DNA of 12,024 nucleotides from Halanaerobiaceae bacterium (GTDB lineage Bacteria > Bacillota > Halanaerobiia > Halanaerobiales > DTU029), in contig JAAYLO010000131.1 in NCBI GenBank assembly GCA_012521855.1, positions 1 through 12,024 of the forward strand. The letters are read 5' to 3'. Below, one piece after another: positions 5,622 through 12,024 of the stretch. The notes beneath the pieces are model-generated. The model was given only the letters and a program-made list of their open reading frames with translations. It was not told the origin of the DNA and searched no databases. Made by a program: the position numbers and the translations under genes. Numbering within the stretch: position 1 is the first letter of the stretch; each line of letters begins with the position of its first letter.

Positions 5622-7067
5622 CTATTCACCTTCCCTGATAATCCTGGCCTTTTCTATAGCCTCATCTATTGTCCCCACCATGTAAAAGGCCTCTTCAGGA
5701 AGATCATCATGTTTGCCATTTAGTATTTCCTTAAAGCCGCGAATGGTTTCTTCTATTGGAACATAAGCACCGGGCTTACCGGTAAACTGTTCAGCTACAT
5801 GGAAGGGCTGGGAAAGGAATCTTTCAATCCGGCGGGCCCTGTTTACAACAAGTTTGTCCTCATCGGAAAGTTCATCCATGCCCAGAATAGCTATAATATC
5901 CTGCAGGTCTTTGTACCTCTGTAATATTTCCTGCACCCCGCGGGCCACACCATAATGTTCTTCCCCTACTACCACCGGATCCAGAATCCGGGATGTGGAA
6001 TCCAGCGGATCCACAGCAGGATAAATCCCCTTTTCAGTAATCTGCCTGGAAAGAACCGTAGTGGCATCAAGATGAGCAAAGGTAGTTGCAGGTGCGGGGT
6101 CTGTCAGGTCATCAGCAGGAACATAGATGGCCTGTACTGAAGTTATTGAGCCTCTTCTGGTTGAGGTAATTCTCTCCTGTAAAACCCCTACATCTGTAGC
6201 CAGTGTTGGCTGATACCCTACAGCAGAGGGCATCCTGCCAAGCAGGGCAGAGACCTCTGAACCAGCCTGGATAAAGCGGAAAATATTATCGATAAAGAGA
6301 AGTACATCCTGTCCTAATTCATCTCTGAAATATTCCGCCATGGTCAATCCGCTGAGAGCTGCCCTCATCCTTGCTCCAGGAGGCTCATTCATCTGTCCGA
6401 AAACCATAGCAACTTTGTCCAGCACCCCTGATTCCTTCATTTCCAGCCAGAGATCGTTTCCCTCTCTGCTCCTCTCCCCAACTCCGGCAAAGACAGAATA
6501 ACCACCGTGTTCTATGGCAATATTATTAATTAATTCCTGAATTAGTACAGTTTTACCGACACCGGCACCGCCAAAAAGACCGACTTTACCGCCACGGGCA
6601 TAAGGTGCCAGTAAATCAATAACCTTTATTCCTGTTTCAAACATTTCACTGGCAGGACTTAACTCCTCATATGCTGGTGCCGGTCTATGTATAGGTAAAC
6701 GTTTTTCAGTCTTTAGCTCTTCTTTTCTATCTATTACTTCACCCAATACATTGAGTACCCGTCCCAGGACTTCCTCCCCTACCGGAACAGTGATGGGCCC
6801 TCCGGTATCAAAGGCCTTCATTCCGCGGACAAGGCCGTCTGTTGAAGCCAGGGCTACACACCTGACCCGGTTATCACCTAACTGCTGCATGACTTCAACA
6901 ATCAATTCCATCTCTGTATCCTGGACTGAAACTCCCTGAACTCCCTCCCGTTCACCACTGATCTTGAGAGCATTATATATCTTCGGGAGCTTTCCAGAGG
7001 GAAATTCAATATCAACTACAGGTCCGATTACCTGTTTCACTATACCGATATTTGCTTCCTTGCTCAC
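5622..7067 (-). CDS. atpD: ATP synthase F1 beta subunit (catalytic)
   Basis: Catalytic subunit of F1; three copies alternate with alpha and make ATP from ADP and phosphate. The 481 residues are of normal length. Key sites are Walker A GGAGVGKT (166-173, with K172 and T173), the catalytic glutamate in GERSREGND (E198, R199), Walker B LLFID (D260), MPSAVGYQPTLATDVG (279-294), and the DELSDED lever (398-404). Start is GTG 7067 with GGAGG 7 nt before it, in the 20-nt gap after atpG. The stop is TAG; reading through it would add one glutamate and continue directly into atpC. No anomaly is seen in the active site. Confidence 0.98.
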   Translation of the reverse strand: MSKEANIGIVKQVIGPVVDIEFPSGKLPKIYNALKISGEREGVQGVSVQDTEMELIVEVMQQLGDNRVRCVALASTDGLVRGMKAFDTGGPITVPVGEEVLGRVLNVLGEVIDRKEELKTEKRLPIHRPAPAYEELSPASEMFETGIKVIDLLAPYARGGKVGLFGGAGVGKTVLIQELINNIAIEHGGYSVFAGVGERSREGNDLWLEMKESGVLDKVAMVFGQMNEPPGARMRAALSGLTMAEYFRDELGQDVLLFIDNIFRFIQAGSEVSALLGRMPSAVGYQPTLATDVGVLQERITSTRRGSITSVQAIYVPADDLTDPAPATTFAHLDATTVLSRQITEKGIYPAVDPLDSTSRILDPVVVGEEHYGVARGVQEILQRYKDLQDIIAILGMDELSDEDKLVVNRARRIERFLSQPFHVAEQFTGKPGAYVPIEETIRGFKEILNGKHDDLPEEAFYMVGTIDEAIEKARIIREGE

Positions 7068-7087
7068 TATCCTTCCTCCTTTTTCAT

Positions 7088-7948
7088 CTATTTCAGGGCT
7101 TCGGCTCCGCCTACTATTTCTGTAATCTCTGTAGTTATAGCCGATTGTCTGGCCCGGTTAAAGATCAAAGTCAATTCTCCGATTAATTCTTCAGCATTAT
7201 CTGTAGCTGAATCCATGGCTGTCATTACAGCGCCGTATTCACTGGCTTTTGCTTCCAGTATGGCGGAATACAGAATATTATTGATATAAGCAGGTAATAG
7301 TATGTCAAAAACCGCATCAGGTGAAGGCTCATATAAATAATCTATCATTTTGTCTTCCTTTTCTTCAGGCTTTTCAAGTGCTGCCAGGGGCAGTAAGGGC
7401 AAAAGCTTTGCCGTCTGGCTGATCACTGAATTAAAATGTGTATAGACAATGGAAACCCGGTCCACAATATCTTCTTTGTATAAAGAGATCAGCTCATCTG
7501 CTATCCTTTTTGAAAACCGGTAATCCGGATAATCAGGAATATTAATATATTCAGAGACAATATTAAAATTTCTCTTTTTAAAAAAATCCCTGGCATGGCG
7601 TCCAATAACGATCAGGAAAACCTCTTCAACAGGCCTGAAGGAATCCCTGGCCTTTTCGACTGCTTTGATATTATATGCCCCGCATAACCCCCTGTCGGAG
7701 TTTATAACAATATAAAGATGCCTTTTCCCGCCTTTATCAAGAAATAGAGGGTGTTCGGTATAATCATTGGTATACTGGGATACATCATAAATAATCTCCC
7801 TGGTTTTATTGAAAAAGGGCCGGGCCCTCTCAGCCATTTCCTGTGACCTTCTTAATTTGGCTGCTGCCACCATCTTCATGGCATTGGTAATCTTCTGGGT
7901 GTTTTTGATACTGTTAATACGGCGCTTGATATCACGCATCGATTCCAT
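7088..7948 (-). CDS. atpG: ATP synthase F1 gamma subunit
   Basis: Rotating central shaft of F1, with N- and C-terminal helices forming the coiled coil inside the alpha3beta3 ring. It has 286 residues, like E. coli. The N-terminal helix reads SMRDIKRRINSIKNTQKITN with MKMVAAAKLRR. The Rossmann-like middle holds INSDRGLCGAYN (82-93), and the C-terminal helix holds SATDNAEELIGELTL and NRARQSAITTEITEIVGGA (264-282). Residue 241 is valine where most family members have arginine (GARM), the position I align with E. coli gamma R242. The ATG overlaps the atpA stop by one base (TAATG), so translation is probably coupled. Ends in TAG. Confidence 0.97.
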   Translation of the reverse strand: MESMRDIKRRINSIKNTQKITNAMKMVAAAKLRRSQEMAERARPFFNKTREIIYDVSQYTNDYTEHPLFLDKGGKRHLYIVINSDRGLCGAYNIKAVEKARDSFRPVEEVFLIVIGRHARDFFKKRNFNIVSEYINIPDYPDYRFSKRIADELISLYKEDIVDRVSIVYTHFNSVISQTAKLLPLLPLAALEKPEEKEDKMIDYLYEPSPDAVFDILLPAYINNILYSAILEAKASEYGAVMTAMDSATDNAEELIGELTLIFNRARQSAITTEITEIVGGAEALK

Positions 7949-9525
7949 TATTCTTCACCCTCTTTTGCCTCTCCTGTTTCATCAGTATTATCTCCGCCGA
8001 CAGATTCAAATCCCCTGATGATAAAATTTTCTTTAAATTCCTTAATTATTTCAACAAGCTTTTCTTCGGTCTCCTCAGACAAATCAGCCTCTGTTCTTAT
8101 TTTCTCCGGTAATTCCGGATAATTGGCGTAAACATAACTTAAAAATTCTTTCTCAAAACGGCCAATATTGTTAACAGGTATATCATCCAGATAACCCCTT
8201 GTGGCAATATAGATTGCCATTACCTGATCTTCCAGCTTCATCGGAGAATACTGGGGTTGTTTTAAAACCTCCACTATCCTCTCTCCGCGAATCAGACGCC
8301 TCTGTGTAGCCTGATCCAGATCAGAACCGAACTTGGCAAAGGCCTCCAGTTCCCGGTATTGGGATAAGTCCAGACGCAGTGTTCCTGCAACTTTCTTCAT
8401 AGCCCTGGTCTGGGCAGCACCTCCGACACGGGAAACAGATATACCGACATTGATGGCAGGTCTGATACCGGAAAAGAACAATTCTCCCTCCAGGTAAATC
8501 TGGCCATCTGTAATAGAAATAACATTTGTGGGAATATAGGCGGAAATGTCTCCTGCCTGGGTCTCAATAATGGGTAAGGCAGTCAAAGAACCGCCTCCTA
8601 TCTCATCACTCAATCTGGCTGACCTCTCCAGCAAACGGGAATGAAGATAAAAAATATCACCAGGATAAGCCTCCCGTCCAGGGGGGCGCCTTAACAATAA
8701 TGACAGGGTACGGTCGGCAACGGCATGTTTGGATAAATCATCATAGATAATCAGTACATCCTGATTCTTCTCATACATGAAATATTCACCCATGGCACAA
8801 CCTGCATATGGAGCAATATACTGTAAAGAGGCAGGCTGGCTGGCAGTAGCTGATACTATAATAGTGTAATCCAGGGCATTATGTTGAGACAGACGCTCTG
8901 CTATCTCTGCTACAGTAGAAGCTTTCTGTCCAATAGCAACATAAATACAGATTACATTCTGATCCTTCTGGTTAATAATCGTATCAATAGCAATGGCAGT
9001 TTTACCTGTCTGCCTGTCGCCAATGATCAGTTCCCTCTGCCCCCTGCCTATTGGAATCATGGAGTCAATGGCCTTAATCCCTGTCTGCAGGGGGGTATCA
9101 ACAGGCTGTCTATCCACAATTCCCGGGGCAGGTGATTCAATAGGCCTCGTATGCTCTGCTTTAATAGCACCTTTTCCGTCAAGGGGCTGCCCCAACGGAT
9201 TGACAATCCTGCCAAGCAGGGCTTCTCCCACAGGAACTTCTACTACCCGGCCGGTCCTTTTTACAATATCTCCTTCCTGTACTTCAGTTTCATTACCAAG
9301 TAAAACACATCCAACATTATCTTCTTCAAGATTAAGAGCCATGCCATACACATTATCAGGAAATTCAAGCAATTCTCCAGCCATGGCATCTTCTAAACCA
9401 TATACATGTGCTATACCATCACCTACATCCAGAACTGTACCTACACCAACAGTTTCCAGCTCTGATTGATAGTTTTTGATCTGTTCTTTTATTATTGAAC
9501 TAATCTCCTCAGGTCTTAGATTCAT
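7948..9525 (-). CDS. atpA: ATP synthase F1 alpha subunit
   Basis: Regulatory nucleotide-binding subunit of F1. It has 525 residues, about 20 more than usual because of an acidic C-terminal tail (GGDNTDETGEAKEGEE). Sites seen are Walker A GDRQTGKT (169-176), Walker B LIIYDD (258-263), the arginine finger R366 in SVSRVGGAAQ, and PPGREAYPGDIFYLHSRLLE (281-300). Residue 271 is aspartate (codon GAC) in HAVADRTLSLLLRR, where the family nearly always has tyrosine (AVAYR). ATG 9525 follows the atpH stop by 4 nt with AGGGGTG upstream. The acidic tail would fit a salt-adapted cell but is weak evidence alone. Confidence 0.98.
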   Translation of the reverse strand: MNLRPEEISSIIKEQIKNYQSELETVGVGTVLDVGDGIAHVYGLEDAMAGELLEFPDNVYGMALNLEEDNVGCVLLGNETEVQEGDIVKRTGRVVEVPVGEALLGRIVNPLGQPLDGKGAIKAEHTRPIESPAPGIVDRQPVDTPLQTGIKAIDSMIPIGRGQRELIIGDRQTGKTAIAIDTIINQKDQNVICIYVAIGQKASTVAEIAERLSQHNALDYTIIVSATASQPASLQYIAPYAGCAMGEYFMYEKNQDVLIIYDDLSKHAVADRTLSLLLRRPPGREAYPGDIFYLHSRLLERSARLSDEIGGGSLTALPIIETQAGDISAYIPTNVISITDGQIYLEGELFFSGIRPAINVGISVSRVGGAAQTRAMKKVAGTLRLDLSQYRELEAFAKFGSDLDQATQRRLIRGERIVEVLKQPQYSPMKLEDQVMAIYIATRGYLDDIPVNNIGRFEKEFLSYVYANYPELPEKIRTEADLSEETEEKLVEIIKEFKENFIIRGFESVGGDNTDETGEAKEGEE

Positions 9526-9529
9526 TTTG

Positions 9530-10090
9530 CTACACCCCTAACTCACTTACTGGTATTTCTATTATTCTATCCATTAATAATTCCAGGTCATGTCTAATAC
9601 TGCCATCTATAACCTGGTCTCCAATTTTTAAGATAAGGCCGCCGATTATATCTGGAGAAACCCTTTCCTTAAGGATAATTTTGTATCCTGATAGATTAAT
9701 TAACTTCTGTTCCAGTTTATCCTTTAACTCAGCTGACAGTTCCACTGCTGATATAACCTCAACTTCCAGAATCCCGTTTTCTTTATTCATTAAAGCTGTA
9801 AAATCATTAAGAATTGCCCTTATGTATTTTTCCCGCCTTTTTTCAAGCAAAATCTTCAAAAAATTCAAAATTTCATCAGACACTGCAGAGGAAAATAGTT
9901 CCTGCAGAATTTTCTTCTTATCCTCAGGTGTAATAAGCGGATGAAAGAGCATTTTCTTTAAATCAGTATTTTCCTCAATGGTATTTGTTATTATCTCCAG
10001 TTGTTCCCTGAACTCAGTTAATTTGTTTTCCTCTTTTCCCAATTCAAATAAAGCCAGACTATATTTTTTTGCAATCTCATTCTGTCTCAC
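9530..10090 (-). CDS. atpH: ATP synthase F1 delta subunit
   Basis: Peripheral-stalk subunit that ties the b dimer to the top of F1. It has 186 residues, the normal size. The N-terminal helical domain (IAKKYSLALFELGKEENKL, then FHPLITPEDKKKIL) and the C-terminal GGLILKIGDQVIDGSIRHDLE are family signatures. The GTG start at 10090 overlaps the atpF stop in a GTGA arrangement (10090-10087), with GGTGG 7 nt upstream, implying translational coupling. Ends in TAG, 4 nt before atpA. Confidence 0.96.
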   Translation of the reverse strand: MRQNEIAKKYSLALFELGKEENKLTEFREQLEIITNTIEENTDLKKMLFHPLITPEDKKKILQELFSSAVSDEILNFLKILLEKRREKYIRAILNDFTALMNKENGILEVEVISAVELSAELKDKLEQKLINLSGYKIILKERVSPDIIGGLILKIGDQVIDGSIRHDLELLMDRIIEIPVSELGV

Positions 10091-10587
10091 TTCAATCCAC
10101 CCAATTTCTCCTTATCAAGACTATTTATATATTGCTCAATGAGTTTCTCCTGCTGCCCTTTATACAGCTCTTCCTGCATATACTTGCTGGCAATCATCAA
10201 TATCATGACAGCCAGTTCCTGCTTCAATTGTGCCATGGCTTCCTCTTTAGCCCTGGCAATTTCTTCCATATTTCTTTCTTTTATTCTTAATGCCTCTTCT
10301 TTCGCTTCATCAATAATCTCCCGGGCTCTTTCCTTACCCCGGCGTTCTGCTTCTTCGATTATTTCCTGAACCCTTTCCCTGGCTTTAGCTATTTCAGCTT
10401 CATACCGATTTTTTAACTCCATTGCCTCTTCTCTGCTATTCTCAGCAGACTGCAGGTCTTTTGTTATTTTTTCAGTCCTCTTATCCAGAAACTCAGTAAG
10501 AGGTTTATATAAATACTTTGATAATAACCACATCAAAATCAGAAAGTTAATCACCTGCCAGGCCAATGTCCAGTTTATATTGATCAC
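10087..10587 (-). CDS. atpF: ATP synthase Fo b subunit
   Basis: Membrane-anchored peripheral stalk. The 166 residues contain one N-terminal membrane helix (about 8-28, WQVINFLILMWLLSKYLYKP) followed by a long charged coiled coil (DKRTEKITKDLQSAENSREE and onward, rich in Glu, Lys and Ala). I chose GTG 10587 because GGGAGG lies 8 nt upstream; a GTG at 10596 overlaps that site and would add MNI. It is separated from atpE by 115 nt containing a hairpin, the largest gap in the operon, and overlaps atpH by 4 nt. Confidence 0.96.
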   Translation of the reverse strand: MININWTLAWQVINFLILMWLLSKYLYKPLTEFLDKRTEKITKDLQSAENSREEAMELKNRYEAEIAKARERVQEIIEEAERRGKERAREIIDEAKEEALRIKERNMEEIARAKEEAMAQLKQELAVMILMIASKYMQEELYKGQQEKLIEQYINSLDKEKLGGLK

Positions 10588-10667
10588 TATATTCACCTCC
10601 CGGGGATATTTTTCTATTTTTTGCCTGGATTCTATAACATATAGTTAATAGTCCATAATTTAATAGA

Positions 10668-10699
10668 GGGGTTAAGGGTTTCCGCCCTTTCCCCCTTAA
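10668..10699 (-). promoter_or_regulatory. Hairpin in the atpE-atpF gap
   Basis: Just after the atpE stop a GC-rich hairpin can form. AAGGG (10674-10678) pairs with CCCTT (10685-10689) and the flanking GGGG (10668-10671) with CCCC (10692-10695). An alternative 7-bp pairing, TTAAGGG (10672-10678) with CCCTTAA (10693-10699), excludes the first. No T-run follows on the minus strand, so it is not a standard terminator. An RNA-stabilising or partial-termination element that raises c-subunit output is plausible. Confidence 0.45.
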
Positions 10700-10702
10700 T
10701 TA

Positions 10703-10957
10703 TTAAACAACAAAAATTAAAAGAAGAGAAACAACAAATGAGTAGATACCGGTTGTTTCAGCAACGGCCTGACCCAGTAGCATGGTAGCAGTAATATCAG
10801 ACCTTGCTTCAGGCTGTCTGCCCACTGCTTCTACAGCCTTGCCTGCTGCAAAACCCTGGCCGATACCGGGACCTAGACCAGCAATCATACCAATACCTGC
10901 TCCAAGATAAGCTGCTGCTTTCATAATTGCATCAAGGAACTCAGGACTGAAATTCAC
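10703..10957 (-). CDS. atpE: ATP synthase Fo c subunit, predicted Na+-binding type
   Basis: Rotor-ring subunit with two membrane helices. I chose GTG 10957 (84 residues) because AAGGAGG lies 7 nt upstream; the ATG at 10975 falls just upstream of that site and would add six odd residues. The first helix has the glycine-rich GAGIGMIAGLGPGIGQG (19-35), the loop is GRQPEA (46-51), and the second helix carries AVAETTGIYS (64-73). Residues Q34, V65, E67 and T68 align with the Na+-site residues Q32, V63, E65 and S66 of the Ilyobacter tartaricus c-ring, with the same 33-residue spacing, and T69 aligns with its T67. The perfect ribosome-binding site suits the high copy number needed. Na+ specificity is inferred from known structures. 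Confidence 0.96.
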   Translation of the reverse strand: MNFSPEFLDAIMKAAAYLGAGIGMIAGLGPGIGQGFAAGKAVEAVGRQPEARSDITATMLLGQAVAETTGIYSFVVSLLLIFVV

Positions 10958-11019
10958 TTCTCTTCCTCCTTCCATAGTTGAATATTACATAACTTTGCTT
11001 AAATAGAAAATACAAATGT

Positions 11020-11682
11020 TTAATCAGAAACAGCCACTGAAATATATGATATTGCTATCATACCAAAAATCAGAACCTGAATAAAAGCTGAAAACAAATC
11101 AAACCAGAAATGTAATGGGACCGGAACTAACCAGGGGAAAAACTGATAAAGGAGTGTTATAATTATACCACCACCAACAACATTACCAAAAAGACGGAAA
11201 GAATGTGAAATCGGCTTGGCCAGTTCACCAAGTACATTCATTGGAAACATGAGAAATATGGGCTCAAAAAAACCCTTTACATAATTCTTTATACCGGCTT
11301 TCTTTATGCCAAGATATTGACTGAAAAAGAATACCATCAAAGCCATCCCAAGGGTGGTATTAATATCACCAGTTGGATTAACCAGTCCCGGGATTAACCC
11401 CATTATAGTACTGATTCCGACAAACAAAAAGATTGTCCCTATAAAAGGCAGGAGCTTCCTTCCTGATCCTGGTATCATGGATTCAATCTGGCCTTCAATA
11501 AAAGACAATAAGATTTCCACTCCGGACTGTAAACGCCCGGGTATAATGTTTAATCTGCCCTTTAACAGGCGGGCAAAGAGTATCAATATTATTACAGCCA
11601 GCCAGGATGCTACTAAGGTATCCGTTATAGGGAAATTTTCATTTCCTAAAAAATATGCAAGAACTTTCGGGCCTGGTTGCAA
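11020..11682 (-). CDS. atpB: ATP synthase Fo a subunit
   Basis: Membrane stator that carries ions to the c-ring. About 220 residues with five to six hydrophobic segments. The essential arginine is in SHSFRLFGNVVGGG (R163 from my start), and PISHSFRLFGN and the C-terminal FDLFSAFIQVLIFGMIAISY are family features. I chose TTG 11682 because AAGGAAGGG lies 6 nt upstream and the start then falls one base after the atpI stop. An alternative TTG at 11703 gives 227 residues and a 20-base overlap with atpI, with no ribosome-binding site I can see. Start is uncertain, identity is not. Confidence 0.95.
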   Translation of the reverse strand: MQPGPKVLAYFLGNENFPITDTLVASWLAVIILILFARLLKGRLNIIPGRLQSGVEILLSFIEGQIESMIPGSGRKLLPFIGTIFLFVGISTIMGLIPGLVNPTGDINTTLGMALMVFFFSQYLGIKKAGIKNYVKGFFEPIFLMFPMNVLGELAKPISHSFRLFGNVVGGGIIITLLYQFFPWLVPVPLHFWFDLFSAFIQVLIFGMIAISYISVAVSD

Positions 11683-11683
11683 T

Positions 11684-12024
11684 TTAATCCCTTCCTTCCA
11701 CAAAAGAACTTATTGTTTTTGTCCACTTCTCCTTTAAAAAATAAAAAATTGCTGAAGCAATGATAACATATCTTAATAAAAGGAGCCCGACTGCAACTGC
11801 ATAAAAATTTAACCTGTCACTCCTGTATGCAGTTAACAAAACAAAAAAATAAATAATATAATTAATATAATAACGGTTTCTCACATATGTATTGGCACGG
11901 GCCTCATCCATAAACAATGCCTTTTGAAGCTGAAGGTATTTCAGCCTGAATAAAAGAAGACTGACCGCAACCCCATATATTATACCAACAGCCACTGTAA
12001 TATCCCTATAAAGCAGAGCAGAAC
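11684..12024 (-). CDS. atpI: ATP synthase protein I, 5' end outside window
   Basis: Small hydrophobic protein encoded first in many atp operons, thought to help assemble the c-ring. The frame is open to the right edge, with 113 complete codons before the TAA at 11686-11684. Hydrophobic segments are seen at VAVGIIYGVAVSLLLFRL, INYIIYFFVLLTAY and YAVAVGLLLLRYVIIASAIF. A GTG at 11995 with AGGGA 7 nt before it could be a start, but the family has another membrane helix further upstream, so I take the gene as truncated by the window. The call rests on position before atpB and on topology; sequence conservation in this family is low. Confidence 0.75.
   Translation of the reverse strand, partial: SALLYRDITVAVGIIYGVAVSLLLFRLKYLQLQKALFMDEARANTYVRNRYYINYIIYFFVLLTAYRSDRLNFYAVAVGLLLLRYVIIASAIFYFLKEKWTKTISSFVEGRD

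Noticed and set aside
8993..9469. Long plus-strand open frame opposite atpA
   Set aside because: Proline/serine-rich translation without family features, lying opposite a fully conserved gene; a reading-frame shadow.
11684..11995. Complete atpI starting at GTG 11995
   Set aside because: A ribosome-binding-site-like AGGGA precedes it, but the frame is open upstream and the family has an additional N-terminal membrane helix, so truncation by the window is more likely.

Overview
All genes lie on the minus strand, so transcription runs from the high-coordinate end to the low. The window looks like a low-GC, spore-lineage Firmicute. It keeps the Bacillus-type synteny atp operon - murA - spoIID - spoIIQ - spoIIID - mbl. 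The predicted Na+-binding c subunit and the acidic alpha-subunit tail fit an anaerobic, salt-adapted clostridium, and Halanaerobiales is my best guess. That taxonomic call is inference.

Layout, in transcription order. (1) 12024-5196 is an F1Fo ATP synthase operon in the standard order atpI(partial)-B-E-F-H-A-G-D-C, tightly packed with short gaps or overlaps. (2) 5134-4586 is a YueI/DUF1694 gene. A cysteine-rich tail continues in the same frame beyond its TAA stop. (3) 4457-3210 is murA (peptidoglycan precursor synthesis). (4) 3143-2190 is spoIID, interrupted by an in-frame TAG with clear SpoIID sequence on both sides. (5) 2113-1319 is a SpoIIQ-like membrane protein with a degenerate LytM domain, followed by a terminator. 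(6) 1204-947 is spoIIID. (7) 854 to the left edge is the first 284 codons of an mbl/mreB actin homologue. No gene-free stretch exceeds 300 bases, and I see no tRNA, rRNA, CRISPR array, insertion sequence or plus-strand gene.

How the genes work together. The ATP synthase couples ion flow to ATP synthesis, or runs in reverse to pump Na+ in a fermenter. MurA supplies UDP-GlcNAc-enolpyruvate for wall synthesis. SpoIID (mother-cell wall hydrolase) and SpoIIQ (forespore membrane) act in engulfment, SpoIIID is a mother-cell transcription factor, and Mbl organises wall elongation.

Most interesting observations. Three consecutive sporulation genes (spoIID, spoIIQ, spoIIID) each have an inverted repeat whose downstream arm covers the ribosome-binding site. 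At spoIIQ a good sigma-F-type promoter sits between the arms, and at spoIIID a weaker sigma-E-type candidate does. A transcript from the gene's own promoter would lack the upstream arm and be translatable, whereas read-through RNA from the neighbour would fold and hide the site. This would suit compartment-specific sporulation genes. Two reading frames, spoIID and yueI, are cut by single in-frame stop codons, which suggests recent decay or sequence error. Unusual residues also appear at conserved positions in AtpA and AtpG.
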